From NCBI RefSeq assembly GCF_029961185.1, contig NZ_JASBQQ010000003.1:248001-312000 (forward strand): a stretch of 64,000 bases of DNA, given 5' to 3'. Every line of letters starts with the position of its first letter. The first letter of the stretch is position 1. This document shows, one piece after another, positions 18,735 through 28,648 of the stretch. Source of the DNA: Albidovulum aestuarii (GTDB taxonomy: Bacteria; Pseudomonadota; Alphaproteobacteria; Rhodobacterales; Rhodobacteraceae). The notes under the pieces are model-generated. The model was not told the DNA's origin. It did no database searches and was given only the letters and a program-made list of their open reading frames with translations. A program made the translations under genes and the position numbers.

Positions 18735-19589
18735 ATGCGTATGTCCCTGTTCTTCCTGACCTTCCTGACGATGACCGCCTTTGCCGCGAATTCGGTGCTG
18801 AACCGGATGGGGGTCGGGTCGGGGCTGATCGACCCGGTGCTTTTTGCCGTTGTCCGGCTCGTGGCGGGTGCGACGATCCTCGCGGTGATGATCGGGCTGC
18901 GCCAGGCCGGCGGTGGCCGTGCGCTGTGGCCGGGCTGGCAGGGGCGTGTGGCCGGGGCCTTGTCGCTGCTTCTCTATCTTTTCGGCTTCTCGCTCGCCTA
19001 TGGCGCGCTCGATGCCGGAGCCGGGGCGTTAATCCTGTTCGGGATGGTGCAGGTGACGATGTTCGTTGGCGCGCTGGTTGCGCGGGAAAGGGTTCCACTA
19101 AGGCGCTGGATCGGGGCAGGGCTGGCCTTCCTTGGCTTGCTATATCTTCTCGCTCCGGGATCGGGGGCCAATTCCAGCATAATGCATTCGGGTCTTATGG
19201 CGGCCGCGGGGATCGGCTGGGGGCTCTATTCGCTCTCGGCGCGTGGATCAGACGATCCGCTTGGCGCGACGGCGTGGAACTTTCTTCTCGCGGTTCCGGT
19301 GGCACTTGCCCTGATGCCGGTCTTGCCGGTCGGAACAACCGTGACCAGCTTCAATGGGATCGTTCTGGCGATCATTTCCGGCGCGATCACCTCGGGGCTT
19401 GGTTATGCGCTCTGGTACCGCGTTCTGCCCCTGCTTGGCGCGACGCGCGGGGCGGTGGCGCAACTGACCGTGCCGGTGCTCGCGCTTCTGGGCGGTATAG
19501 TTTTTCTGGATGAGGTTTTGACCCTGCGTTTCGCGATTTCCGCGCTTATGGTGCTGGGTGGGGTCGCCATTGCAGCGCGTAAGGCATAG
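18735..19589 (+). CDS. EamA/DMT-family transporter
   Basis: A 284-residue inner-membrane protein with about ten hydrophobic segments in two EamA repeats (FLTMTAFAANSVLNRMGVG in repeat 1; GAITSGLGYALWYRVLPLLG in repeat 2). The upstream ATG at 18636 would add a basic non-membrane extension, so the start is put at 18735 (or 18741). It is a putative metabolite exporter; the substrate is unknown. It is unrelated in sequence to the partial transporter at the left edge as far as that can be seen. Confidence 0.88.
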   Translation: MRMSLFFLTFLTMTAFAANSVLNRMGVGSGLIDPVLFAVVRLVAGATILAVMIGLRQAGGGRALWPGWQGRVAGALSLLLYLFGFSLAYGALDAGAGALILFGMVQVTMFVGALVARERVPLRRWIGAGLAFLGLLYLLAPGSGANSSIMHSGLMAAAGIGWGLYSLSARGSDDPLGATAWNFLLAVPVALALMPVLPVGTTVTSFNGIVLAIISGAITSGLGYALWYRVLPLLGATRGAVAQLTVPVLALLGGIVFLDEVLTLRFAISALMVLGGVAIAARKA

Positions 19590-19650
19590 CACAGTTTCGA
19601 CGAATGCAGCCGACCAGGCATGGAGCTGTCACACGTTGCGATAACGCAGC

Positions 19651-20103
19651 CTATGCCACGATCACTTCCAGCGGATCGTATTCTGCAGGACCAACCGGAC
19701 CAAAGGCGATGCGCGGCAGGCTGTCGGGTTTCAACCGGATCGAGGCCAGTTCGGCGGGGGCGAAGAAGCGGCGGGTATGGACGACGCGCGACGGATCGGA
19801 CCAGCCCGGGTCGATCTGACCGCTGATCACATTGCACCGAAAAAAGAGGTCGACTTGGTGAAAGCCGGTGCGCGGATCGTGGAACTCATTGACCAGCGCC
19901 AGAGGGCCGACCGCGATGGTCAGCCCGCATTCCTCATGAACCTCGCGGACGAGATTTTCGGGCAGAGAACTGCCCGGTTCGACCCCGCCGCCCGGTGCAC
20001 ACCAGAGGTCGGAGCGCCGCCCGGCATAGGCGTTGACGAGCAGAAGTCGGCCCTCATGCAGGATGATGGCACGGGTTGCGAGACGGGGCGAACGAGCTTT
20101 CAT
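19651..20103 (-). CDS. NUDIX hydrolase
   Basis: A ~150-residue pyrophosphohydrolase whose Nudix box is GGGVEPGSSLPENLVREVHE, matching GX5EX7REUXEEXGU when extended by ECG. The start is taken at MKARSPR (20103), because the N-terminal extension from 20151 is Arg-rich and lies over the divergent promoter region. It hydrolyses an unknown nucleoside-diphosphate derivative. Confidence 0.85.
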   Translation of the reverse strand: MKARSPRLATRAIILHEGRLLLVNAYAGRRSDLWCAPGGGVEPGSSLPENLVREVHEECGLTIAVGPLALVNEFHDPRTGFHQVDLFFRCNVISGQIDPGWSDPSRVVHTRRFFAPAELASIRLKPDSLPRIAFGPVGPAEYDPLEVIVA

Positions 20104-20180
20104 CCGGCGCAGAGTGACGCGACGTCGGCTTTGGGGCAAGGCCTCTCGCATCGGGCGCGGCGATTTCCTATGTCTGGTTC

Positions 20181-20906
20181 ATGTTGAGATACCTCATTCT
20201 CGCCTGCCTGACCCTCGTCCCGCATGCCGCGCGGGCCGATTGCGTGGTCCTGTTGCATGGTCTTGCCCGCAGCGACACCTCGCTTGCTGTGATGGAGGGC
20301 GCGCTCGGACGGGCCGGATATCGGGTGCTCAATGTCGACTACCCCTCGACCGAGGCACCGATTGAAACGCTGGTGGACGCCTATGTCGGTCCGGCAGTGG
20401 CAGAGTGTGGTGACGAAAGGGTTCATTTTGTGACCCATTCGATGGGCGGAATTCTGGTCCGGGCGTGGCTGGCGGACCACCGGCCCGGCGATATGGGGCG
20501 GGTGGTAATGATGGCGCCGCCCAATCACGGGTCCGAACTGGTAGACACCTTCGGCGATCTCGGCCCTTTCCAGTGGATCAATGGTCCGGCAGGGCTGGAA
20601 TTGGGGACCGGGCCTGCAAGCGTTCCCAATGCTCTGCCCGCAGTGCAGTTCGACCTTGGGGTGATTGCCGGGAACACGTCGCTGAACCCGATCTATTCGG
20701 CGCTGATCGCGGGAGAGGATGATGGCAAGGTCAGCGTCGACAGCACACGCATTGGCGGGATGAACGACCATATCGTCCTGCCGGTCACCCACACGTTCAT
20801 GATGAACAATCCAATGGTGATCGCCGAGGTACTGGAGTTTCTGGCGAAGGGTCGGTTCGATCACGAACTGACTTATATCGAGGCAGCGGAACGGTTGATC
20901 GAGTGA
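20181..20906 (+). CDS. Exported alpha/beta-hydrolase (lipase-like)
   Basis: A 241-residue protein with a signal peptide ([19 protein letters not shown]). [10 protein letters not shown] forms the oxyanion turn and THSMGG holds the nucleophile serine. Later Asp and His positions (e.g. PVTHTFMM) could complete the triad. It resembles secreted lipases/acyltransferases of the GPI-deacylase-like group. It is divergent from the NUDIX gene. Confidence 0.82.
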   Translation: MLRYLILACLTLVPHAARADCVVLLHGLARSDTSLAVMEGALGRAGYRVLNVDYPSTEAPIETLVDAYVGPAVAECGDERVHFVTHSMGGILVRAWLADHRPGDMGRVVMMAPPNHGSELVDTFGDLGPFQWINGPAGLELGTGPASVPNALPAVQFDLGVIAGNTSLNPIYSALIAGEDDGKVSVDSTRIGGMNDHIVLPVTHTFMMNNPMVIAEVLEFLAKGRFDHELTYIEAAERLIE

Positions 20907-20990
20907 CGGCGATGGCGTTCACCTGACACTGTTCTGCGTGCGTTGACTGCACCAACCAATCGATTGTGAAGCCGGAGACATCACCGGGGG

Positions 20991-23000
20991 TTAACCAGTG
21001 GCGATCCTCGGGCGGCCCTGCGCGGTCACCCGCAGGCGGGCTTCGATGAACATTGGCTGGCCTTCGATCTCGATTTCGGAAATGTTCCGGTCGACGGTCA
21101 GGCGGACTTTTTCCACCCCGGCCTGCCGTGCGCGGGATTCGGCATCCCCGACGAGCGCTGCCTCCAGCACGGCGATGGCCTTGTCGCGGTCGTTGAAACG
21201 CTGCGGACCATCGGGCAGGTGGGCGGAAAAGAGGCCGGGACCGGGGCTGGTGACGATGCCTTCGGCATGCATGGCGATCTGGCCGACAACTGCGCCGATG
21301 GCGTTCGCCACGCCCGCATGTTCGGGCAGGACCATGCGGCTGCCGATGCGGTCGCCCACCGCGCCATAGTAGGATGGTGCCGAGGCGCCGAGCCCGATCA
21401 CTGGAACGCCGAGGCTTGTCTGCACCTTCACGATTCCGGAATGGCCATCGAGCCCCGCCTTCATCAGCGGATGACGGGCAAGGATCTCTGGCGCCTCGTT
21501 CCAGTCGCGGCTGTCCTCGGCAAAGGCAGCCTCCAAGAGGCAATCGACGGTCTGCGCGGTAAGCTGGTCGATGATCGCCTGCGCCAGATCCTCTGGCCCC
21601 GCCGCGATGCGGTCGCCGCGTCCGTTACGGCGGCGGGCGAAAAGGGTGACGGCCTTGCGCGCGGCGGTCGCGTCCCAGCTGTCAAGGCGACCCAGCACAT
21701 GGGCGGCATCAGAAGGCGTTACCCCCGACAGCATCACATGGCCGCGCTGAACAAGGCGGGTGAGTGCCGGAAGTTCCAGCCTTGTGCGCACGCAATCGGC
21801 GATGCGGCGCGGACCGGCCAGCAGCCGCTCCACCACCGCCGCCTCGCGCCCCGAAAGCCCCTCGGGCGGGGTGTCGCGCCACATCGGGAGGGCGAAGCGC
21901 CCGTCATGTTCTCCGACCGCATCCATCGACAGCCATGTATCGAGCGCCTCATGGACCAGTTCGGGATAATCGCGGGCGGCGAGCGCCACGGGAACCAGAC
22001 GCCGGGGGCCCAGGCGCAGGCTGGTTTGCAGACCCTCGATCAGGTGGACCTCGCTGTCGCCGCCAAGGCCCGTTGTCCGCATCGCCACCGCCTCGACCAT
22101 GGTGCGGAACTCACCCACCCGTGCGCCCATCGGGTCGATCATCGGCTTGCCATCTTTCAGAAGGCAGACATCGGTCGTGGTGCCGCCTATATCCGAAACC
22201 AAGGCATCGGTTTCGCCGGTCAGCCAGCTTGCCCCGGCGATGGAGGCGGCGGGGCCGGACAGGATGGTCTCGATCGGCCGATCGCGGGCGAGGCCGGCCG
22301 ATACCAACGCCCCGTCGCCGCGCACGACCATCAGGGGCGCGTCGATGCCAAGGCTTGCCATATGCGCCTCGCAGGCCGAGATCAGCCGGTCGATCATGCC
22401 GATGAGGCGGGCGTTCAGCACCGCCGTAAGGGCCCGGCGGGGCCCGTTCAGCCCGGCGGAAAGCTCGTTCGAACAGGTGACAGGCTTGCCGGTCTTTTCG
22501 CGGATCAGGTCGCGGGCGGCGGTTTCATGCGCCGGGTTGCGGGTTGCGAAACTGGAGGCGACCGCAAAGCCGGTTATGTCGGGGCCGAGCGCGTCCAGCC
22601 CGGCCTCAAGTGCTGCAAGGTCAAGCGGCGCAACTTCGCCGCCGCCGTGGTTGTGGCCACCCGCAAGCCGGATCACCGGATCGCCCTTCAGGGAGTCGGT
22701 CAGCCCGGCGCGGGCAAGCTCGCTTTCCTCGAAGCCGATGAACACCAGCGCCACGCGCCCGCCCTGACCCTCGACCAACGCATTGGTGGCCAAAGTGGTA
22801 GAGAGCGAGACCATGGCGATTTCGGTGGCCTTCACGCCCGCCTTCTCGATCGCGGCATCAATCGCACGACCGACGCCCAGCGACAGGTCGGGCCGGGTGG
22901 TCAGCGATTTCGCCGAGGCGATGACGCGATCCTCGCCCTCATTCAGGATCACCGCGTCGGTGTAAGTGCCGCCGGTATCGACGCCGAGAAGATAGGTCAT
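20991..23000 (-). CDS. Hydantoinase/oxoprolinase HyuA-type ATPase subunit
   Basis: A 669-residue protein of the HyuA family (ATP-dependent N-methylhydantoin/5-oxoproline hydrolysis): phosphate-binding LLGVDTGGTYTDAVI at the N-terminus and SDIGGTTTDVCL in the second lobe. It is the last gene of the long minus-strand operon; its ribosome site AGGGGAAA overlaps the GMC stop codon. The HyuB partner normally encoded next door is missing, which is unusual for a hydantoinase and leaves the activity open. Confidence 0.85.
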   Translation of the reverse strand: MTYLLGVDTGGTYTDAVILNEGEDRVIASAKSLTTRPDLSLGVGRAIDAAIEKAGVKATEIAMVSLSTTLATNALVEGQGGRVALVFIGFEESELARAGLTDSLKGDPVIRLAGGHNHGGGEVAPLDLAALEAGLDALGPDITGFAVASSFATRNPAHETAARDLIREKTGKPVTCSNELSAGLNGPRRALTAVLNARLIGMIDRLISACEAHMASLGIDAPLMVVRGDGALVSAGLARDRPIETILSGPAASIAGASWLTGETDALVSDIGGTTTDVCLLKDGKPMIDPMGARVGEFRTMVEAVAMRTTGLGGDSEVHLIEGLQTSLRLGPRRLVPVALAARDYPELVHEALDTWLSMDAVGEHDGRFALPMWRDTPPEGLSGREAAVVERLLAGPRRIADCVRTRLELPALTRLVQRGHVMLSGVTPSDAAHVLGRLDSWDATAARKAVTLFARRRNGRGDRIAAGPEDLAQAIIDQLTAQTVDCLLEAAFAEDSRDWNEAPEILARHPLMKAGLDGHSGIVKVQTSLGVPVIGLGASAPSYYGAVGDRIGSRMVLPEHAGVANAIGAVVGQIAMHAEGIVTSPGPGLFSAHLPDGPQRFNDRDKAIAVLEAALVGDAESRARQAGVEKVRLTVDRNISEIEIEGQPMFIEARLRVTAQGRPRIATG

Positions 23001-23009
23001 GCGTTTCCC

Positions 23010-24626
23010 CTAGCTTGCGCCCTTCAGGATGCGGTCGGACCCCATCCAGCCGGTCAGAATCGACGGCGCATTGGTATTGCCGCCGATGAGCGTTGGAAAG
23101 ACCGAAGCGTCGCAGACGCGCAGCCCCTCGACGCCCCGCACCTTCAGATCCGGGTCTACAGCTGAGGTCGCCGGATCGCTGCCCATCCGCACCGTGCAGG
23201 AGGGGTGGAACACCGTTCCCGACCGGGCGCGGAAATCGGCGATGAGGTCTTCGTCGGTCATGACCTCGGGCCCCGGCCGTAATTCCTCGGCGATGAGTGA
23301 ACGCATCGGTTCCTGATCGGCGATCTTCCGAAGGTACTTCACCGCCAGGAGCATCTCTTCGACGTCGTGGTTGGTCGAGAACGCATTGGCGACGATCTTC
23401 GGGGCCGCAAAGGGATCGGAGGAGTTGAGCGTGATCTCGCCCCGGCTGGTCGGGCGGCAGTTCGACAGCCCGATGGAGAGACCCGAAAACGGGTCGGGCG
23501 TCAGCAGGGGCCGTTCCCCCACCCGGGGGATGAGGGTGGAAAACGCCTGAAAGTATAGTTGCATATTCGGGCGCGACAGGTCGGGCGAGGTACGGAAGAA
23601 CCCGCCCGCATGGTTGATCGACTTCGCGAGCGGTCCCCTGCCGCCCATGAAATACTTCATGCCCACCAGCATCTTGCCCCACCAGGGCCGCAGGATGTCG
23701 TTATAGGTCGGAACATTCATCCGCCAGGTGTAGTTAATGCCCTGATGATCGTTCAGGTTCTGGCCGATCTGGGCGTTGTCGGCGATTACCTCAATCCCGT
23801 GATCCTTCAGATGCGCAGCCGGACCGACACCCGAAAGCATCAGAAGCTGCGGCGAGTTGATTGCGCCGCCCGACAGGATCACCTCGCGCCCGGCACGGGC
23901 CTGATGCAGCTTCCCGCCTTTGCGGTACTCGACTCCGACAGCCCGACGCCCTTCGAAGAGGACGCGGGCGACATGGGCATGGGTAAGGACCGTTACATTC
24001 GGGCGCTTCATTGCGGGGCGCAGGAAGGCGCGTGCGGCAGAGTTGCGCCGTGCTTTGTGGATCGTCATCTGGTAGACGCCGACGCCTTCCTGTTCCGCGC
24101 CGTTGAAATCGGCGTTGCGGGGCAGACCAGCGGCCTCGGCCGCGCCGATATAGCTTTCGACCAGCGGATGCAGGTCCGTGCGATTGGCCGAGATGAACAA
24201 GGGGCCGCCCGTGCCGCGAACGTCATTACCGCCTGCCTCGTTGTCCTCGATCGCGCGGTAGGCCGCGCGCGCGGCCTCCCAGCCCCAGCCGGACCCGGCG
24301 GCGTCTGACCAGTCGTCATAGTCGCTCTGATGGCCCCTTATCCAGACCATCGCGTTGATCGACGACGACCCGCCAAGGATCTTGCCGCGCGGCCAGAAAT
24401 CCTGATTGCCTGCAAGACCGGGATCGGGTTCCGTCCGGTACATCCAGTTCACGGCCGGATCGAAGAAGAGCTTGCCGTAGCCAAGGGGCAGATGGACGTA
24501 GAACCGCCGGTCGGTGCCTCCCGCCTCAAGCACCAGAACCCGGTGCCGCCCGTTCGCTGACAGCCGCTCGGCCAGTACTGAGCCCGCCGAACCCGCGCCG
24601 ACGATGATATAGTCAAACCCGTCCAT
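23010..24626 (-). CDS. GMC-family FAD oxidoreductase (choline dehydrogenase-like)
   Basis: A 538-residue flavoprotein. FDYIIVGAGSAGSVLAERL binds the ADP part of FAD, GGSSSINAMVWIRG and SGGAINSPQLLMLSGVGP are the GMC signatures, and HPSCTVRMG with a late NTNAPS segment holds the active-site His/Asn. The start at 24626 is decided by GAGGAGAGC just before it. It probably oxidises a primary alcohol, such as a choline-like amino alcohol, to the aldehyde, and the aldehyde dehydrogenase two genes upstream would continue. Nine base pairs separate it from the HyuA gene. Confidence 0.88.
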   Translation of the reverse strand: MDGFDYIIVGAGSAGSVLAERLSANGRHRVLVLEAGGTDRRFYVHLPLGYGKLFFDPAVNWMYRTEPDPGLAGNQDFWPRGKILGGSSSINAMVWIRGHQSDYDDWSDAAGSGWGWEAARAAYRAIEDNEAGGNDVRGTGGPLFISANRTDLHPLVESYIGAAEAAGLPRNADFNGAEQEGVGVYQMTIHKARRNSAARAFLRPAMKRPNVTVLTHAHVARVLFEGRRAVGVEYRKGGKLHQARAGREVILSGGAINSPQLLMLSGVGPAAHLKDHGIEVIADNAQIGQNLNDHQGINYTWRMNVPTYNDILRPWWGKMLVGMKYFMGGRGPLAKSINHAGGFFRTSPDLSRPNMQLYFQAFSTLIPRVGERPLLTPDPFSGLSIGLSNCRPTSRGEITLNSSDPFAAPKIVANAFSTNHDVEEMLLAVKYLRKIADQEPMRSLIAEELRPGPEVMTDEDLIADFRARSGTVFHPSCTVRMGSDPATSAVDPDLKVRGVEGLRVCDASVFPTLIGGNTNAPSILTGWMGSDRILKGAS

Positions 24627-24644
24627 GCTCTCCTCATGCAAAGC

Positions 24645-24671
24645 ACCCCGCCCTGATGCCTCAGGCGGGGT
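24645..24671. other. Strong intercistronic hairpin
   Basis: ACCCCGCC / GGCGGGGT with an inner TGA/TCA extension forms a near-perfect inverted repeat between the 3-hydroxyisobutyrate-type dehydrogenase and the GMC gene. There is no T-tract on either strand, so it looks more like an mRNA-stabilising or processing hairpin inside the operon than a terminator. Confidence 0.6.
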
Positions 24672-24714
24672 CTGTGTTCATCCCGTTCCGCGACGGGTCA
24701 ATGTCGTTTTGCGG

Positions 24715-25614
24715 TCATTCCAGCCGTGCGGGGAAGCCCGGCGCGCGCAGATCGGTGCCCAACTGATCTTCGAGCAATTTCGCGATCATCGGCGATTGCG
24801 CCTCACCGCCATAGGCCGCCTTGGCGGCGATATAGGTCTGGTTGGTCATGCTGGCCAGTTCCAGCGGAACGCCGAACTCCTTGCCGAAGCCGAGCGCAAA
24901 GCCAAGGTCCTTCAGCGCGAGGTCGATGTTGAAGGCGATGTCGTAGGAGCCGTTGAGGATCAGCGCGCCCTCGGTCTCATGGACAAAGGAATTGCCCGAC
25001 GACGCCGCGATGGCATGCCAGGCCTGCCCGAGATCGAGCCCGCCGCGCTTGGCCAACATAAGCGCCTCGCCGCAGGCCTTGAGGTGGATGAAGGCCAGCA
25101 TGTTGGTGATGACCTTGATGATCGAGGACGACCCCAAGGGTCCCATGTGGAAGACCCGATTGCCCATCGCCTCGAACGCCTTCCAGTGCATATCGACGGT
25201 CTCCTTGTCGCCGCCCGGCAGCATGGTGATCTCGCCGCGATAGGCGAGGTGGACGCCGCCGGTGACGGGCAGTTCCAGCATTTTGATGCCATGCGCTTCG
25301 GCCACTTTCGCGAAGGCCAGCACGTCGTCGCGACCGAGCGTGGACATCTCGATCCAGGTCGCCCCCTTCTTCATCTTGGGCAGGATCTGCGCCAGCACCT
25401 TTTCGGTGACGGCCGGAGAGGGCAGACAGGTGATGACGTGATCGACATTCGCCGCGACCTCGGCCGCGCTGTCGGCCCATGTCGCGCCTGCCGCGATCAG
25501 GGGTTCGGCCAGTTCCTTCTTCAGGTCGGTGACCGTGACCTTGAAGCCCGCCTTCAGCAGGCAGCCCGCGCAGGCCGCTCCGAGATTGCCGAGGCCGATA
25601 TATCCGTAATGCAT
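24715..25614 (-). CDS. 3-hydroxyisobutyrate dehydrogenase-family oxidoreductase
   Basis: A 299-residue NAD(P)-dependent beta-hydroxyacid dehydrogenase. GYIGLGNLGAACAGCLLKAG is the Rossmann motif, LPVTGGVHLA the substrate loop, and the KVITNMLAFIH segment carries the catalytic lysine. CGGAGGAACAAAC precedes the ATG. It sits between the aldehyde dehydrogenase and GMC genes in the operon. The substrate is presumably a pathway hydroxyacid; it cannot be named from sequence. Confidence 0.87.
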   Translation of the reverse strand: MHYGYIGLGNLGAACAGCLLKAGFKVTVTDLKKELAEPLIAAGATWADSAAEVAANVDHVITCLPSPAVTEKVLAQILPKMKKGATWIEMSTLGRDDVLAFAKVAEAHGIKMLELPVTGGVHLAYRGEITMLPGGDKETVDMHWKAFEAMGNRVFHMGPLGSSSIIKVITNMLAFIHLKACGEALMLAKRGGLDLGQAWHAIAASSGNSFVHETEGALILNGSYDIAFNIDLALKDLGFALGFGKEFGVPLELASMTNQTYIAAKAAYGGEAQSPMIAKLLEDQLGTDLRAPGFPARLE

Positions 25615-25635
25615 GTTTGTTCCTCCGTAAGCGCC

Positions 25636-27072
25636 TCAGGCGCCGTATCCGATGATGCCCTTGACCTCGCAGAAGTCGTGTATGCCCCAGTCGGCATATT
25701 CACGGCCATTGCCAGATTGTTTGTAGCCGCCGAAGGGGGCGAACGTGTCCCAGTCGGGGTAGTTGATCTGCACCTGTCCGGTGCGCAGACGCCGCGCCAC
25801 CGCGCGGGCCTCGGTCAGCTCGCCCTGCACATAGCCGCCGAGGCCGTAGACACTGTCATTGGCCATCGCGACGGCCTCGTCGACGCTGTCATAGGGCAGG
25901 ATCGCCAGAACCGGGCCAAAGATTTCCTCGCGCGCGATGGCCATGTCCGGGGTGACGCCGCCAAAGATCGTGGGGCGCACGTAATGGCCCCGGTTCATAC
26001 CGTCTGGCCGCCCCGTCCCACCGGCGACCAGAATCGCGCCCTCGTCAATGCCGGTCTCCATCAGCCCCTGAATCTTCTTGTATTGCGCCCGGCTGACGAC
26101 CGGCCCGATCGCGGTTTCCGGATCGGCCGGGTCGCCGACGCGCAGGCTCTCGCACTTGGCCTTTGCGATCGCCAAGGCTTCTTTCTCGACCGCGCGTGGC
26201 ACGAACATCCGAGTCGGCGCGTCACAGCTTTGGCCTGTGTTCGACATGCACGCGTCAACGCCGCCCTCGACCGCCGCTTTAAGATCGGCGGAAGCGAGGA
26301 TTATATTGGCCGACTTGCCGCCCAGTTCCTGCGCCACGCGCTTGACCGTCGGCGCCGCCGCCTCAGCGACCATGATCCCGGCCCGCGTGGAACCGGTGAA
26401 GGATACCATGTCGACCTCCGGGTGCGAGGAAAGCCGCGACCCCACGCCCGGCCCGTCGCCGTTCACTAGGTTGAAGACCCCGGCGGGCACGCCTGCCTCG
26501 TTCATGATCTCGGCGAAGACCAGACCTGAAAGGGGCGCAATTTCCGAGGGCTTCAGGACCATGGTGCAGCCAGCAACCAAAGCGGGCGCCACCTTGCAGA
26601 CGATCTGGTTCATTGGCCAGTTCCAGGGCGTGATGAGGCCCACCACGCCGATGGCCTCGCGCTGAATCAGCGTCGTGCCGCGTTTCTCTTCCCAGTGGAA
26701 GCGATCAGCGGCCTCGATGGTCGCGGCCAGATGCACGTCGCCCGCCCAGACCTGTGCCGCGCGGGCAAAGCCGATAGGTGCGCCCATCTCGGCCGACATC
26801 GCCTGCGCGAGGTCTTCAGCGCGGGCAAGATAAACCTCATGCACCCGCTTCAGAAGCGCGATGCGGTCGGCGGCAGGCAGGGCCGAGAAGGCCGGAAAAG
26901 CCGCCCGCGCCGCCATGATCGCCCGGTCGGCATCCATGGCCGAGCCGATGGCGACCTCACCCAGAATTTCCTCTATCGCGGGGTTCTCCACCGCCAGCCG
27001 GGTTGCCCCGGCGCCGGGCAAAACCCATTCGCCGCCAATGTAAAACTGGCCCAGACGTTCCAGAATTTTCAT
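25636..27072 (-). CDS. NAD-dependent aldehyde dehydrogenase
   Basis: A 478-residue ALDH-superfamily enzyme. TPWNWPMNQI and SFTGSTRAGIMVAEAAA form the cofactor site, QELGGKS carries the general-base Glu, and NTGQSCDAPTR the catalytic Cys. It is four bases downstream of the MttB-like gene. It probably oxidises an aldehyde released in the N-methyl-compound pathway, analogous to betaine aldehyde dehydrogenase. Confidence 0.9.
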   Translation of the reverse strand: MKILERLGQFYIGGEWVLPGAGATRLAVENPAIEEILGEVAIGSAMDADRAIMAARAAFPAFSALPAADRIALLKRVHEVYLARAEDLAQAMSAEMGAPIGFARAAQVWAGDVHLAATIEAADRFHWEEKRGTTLIQREAIGVVGLITPWNWPMNQIVCKVAPALVAGCTMVLKPSEIAPLSGLVFAEIMNEAGVPAGVFNLVNGDGPGVGSRLSSHPEVDMVSFTGSTRAGIMVAEAAAPTVKRVAQELGGKSANIILASADLKAAVEGGVDACMSNTGQSCDAPTRMFVPRAVEKEALAIAKAKCESLRVGDPADPETAIGPVVSRAQYKKIQGLMETGIDEGAILVAGGTGRPDGMNRGHYVRPTIFGGVTPDMAIAREEIFGPVLAILPYDSVDEAVAMANDSVYGLGGYVQGELTEARAVARRLRTGQVQINYPDWDTFAPFGGYKQSGNGREYADWGIHDFCEVKGIIGYGA

Positions 27073-27076
27073 CGTC

Positions 27077-28630
27077 CTACCGGAAGTAGATGTTGTATTT
27101 CGCCCGGATCGCCCGGTCGATTTCGGGATCGATCACATTCCCCGCCTTGGACAGGATCTCGTTCTTCCGGGCAATCGCCGCGTCCAGCAACAGCGGCTTT
27201 CCCGCCTCGTTCCATTCCTTCGGGCTCATCCGGTTGGCGACGGTCGGGTAGATGTATTCGGTCTGCATCAGTTGCAGCGTCTGATCCGAGCCTAGGTAGT
27301 GACCCGGCCCGCCCATGCAGACCTGTTTCATCGCCTCGATGGAGGTCGAATCCTCGGTCACATCGATCCCGCGCACGAGCCGCATGGCCTGCCCCAGAAG
27401 GTCGTCGCCAAGGATCAGGCTTTCGAGGCAGAAGCCCAGAAGCGAGGCATGCATGCCCACCGCCTCGTAACACATATTGAGCCCGGCAAGGCCGGCGAGC
27501 GAGTTGGTGATGCCCTGTTCCCAGCCTGCCTGCATGTCCGGCAGTTTCGAATCCGAGATGCCCGAGGCCGCGCCCCCCGGCAGGTTGTAGAACCGATGCA
27601 TCTGCGCGCAGCCAGCCGTCAGCAGCGCCTGTTCCGCCGATCCGCCCGACATGGCACCGGTGCGCAAGTCGGAAACGAAGGGCCAGGTGCCGAAGATCGC
27701 GGGCGCCCCCTTCTTCACGGCATTGACGTAGACCACACCGGCAAGGCATTCGGCCACCGCTTGCACGATGGTCAGCGCGATTGGGGCAGGGGCCGTGGCG
27801 CCGGCCTGACCGGCCGAGAGCAGCAGCACCGGCATGCCGCGACGGATGCAATCCTCCATCACCACGCAGCTTTCCTCGGCAAACTTCATCGGCGGCACGA
27901 CGAAACAGTTGGAGTTACTGACGAAGGGCCGCTCCAACCACTTCTCCTCGCCGCCCGCGACCATGTGAATGAGGTCGAAACACTTGGCGACATGGGAAGG
28001 ATCGCTGAAGGAGGTGCCGACATGCTTCTTCGTGCCCGCGAGCGAGCCGTAAAGCGTGTTAAGGTCCATCTCCTGATTGTCGACCACATCGCGGCAGACC
28101 ATGGTCCGCTGGTAGAAATGGATGTTGTCGAGATTGTCCACCAGCCGCGCCGCGTCGTAAAGGTCCTGCGCGGTCGACTCGCGATAGTCCAGCGTCACCG
28201 GGTCGACGATATGCACGGCCGCTCCCGCAGTGCCGTAGTGCACCTTGGAACCCGACAGATGCAGGTCATGTTTCGGATCGCGAGCATGCAGCGTGATGTC
28301 GCGCGCCGCGACCGCCAGCATGTCCTCCACCAGCGCACGGGGGAACCGCAGGCGGCCGTCATCGCCCTGAATGGCGCCTGCTTCGGTCATTGCCTTCACG
28401 CCCGATTCCGGGGCCTGTGACAGGCCGATCACCTCCAGCGCCTCCAAAGCCGCCTGATGGATCTTCTCCACCCCGGCCTCGGTCAGCGGCTTGTACTGGC
28501 CGCCCGACATACCCGCCCGCACCGGGCGGATCGCATCCGACAGCGGTGCTGCCCGTGCCGCCCGCCGCGCCTCGCGTCCGCCTGCCCGTGCCGCGCGCCG
28601 CGGCTCGCAATTCATGGCCTCATCCGACAT
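27077..28630 (-). CDS. MttB-family (trimethylamine methyltransferase-like) protein, non-pyrrolysine
   Basis: A 517-residue corrinoid-protein methyltransferase homologue. An Arg/Ala-rich N-terminus (~residues 11-28) precedes the TIM-barrel domain (KPLTEAGVEKIHQAALEALE, HYGTAGAAVHIVDP, GLAGLNMCYEAVGMHASLLG). The frame contains no amber codon, so it is of the non-pyrrolysine group that includes glycine betaine methyltransferase. It would move a methyl group from a quaternary or N-methyl amine to a corrinoid protein, but no MttC-like corrinoid protein or activase is in the operon. The ribosome site GGGAGAG supports the start. The substrate is unknown. Confidence 0.88.
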   Translation of the reverse strand: MSDEAMNCEPRRAARAGGREARRAARAAPLSDAIRPVRAGMSGGQYKPLTEAGVEKIHQAALEALEVIGLSQAPESGVKAMTEAGAIQGDDGRLRFPRALVEDMLAVAARDITLHARDPKHDLHLSGSKVHYGTAGAAVHIVDPVTLDYRESTAQDLYDAARLVDNLDNIHFYQRTMVCRDVVDNQEMDLNTLYGSLAGTKKHVGTSFSDPSHVAKCFDLIHMVAGGEEKWLERPFVSNSNCFVVPPMKFAEESCVVMEDCIRRGMPVLLLSAGQAGATAPAPIALTIVQAVAECLAGVVYVNAVKKGAPAIFGTWPFVSDLRTGAMSGGSAEQALLTAGCAQMHRFYNLPGGAASGISDSKLPDMQAGWEQGITNSLAGLAGLNMCYEAVGMHASLLGFCLESLILGDDLLGQAMRLVRGIDVTEDSTSIEAMKQVCMGGPGHYLGSDQTLQLMQTEYIYPTVANRMSPKEWNEAGKPLLLDAAIARKNEILSKAGNVIDPEIDRAIRAKYNIYFR

Positions 28631-28648
28631 TGCCGCTCTCCCTAAAAG

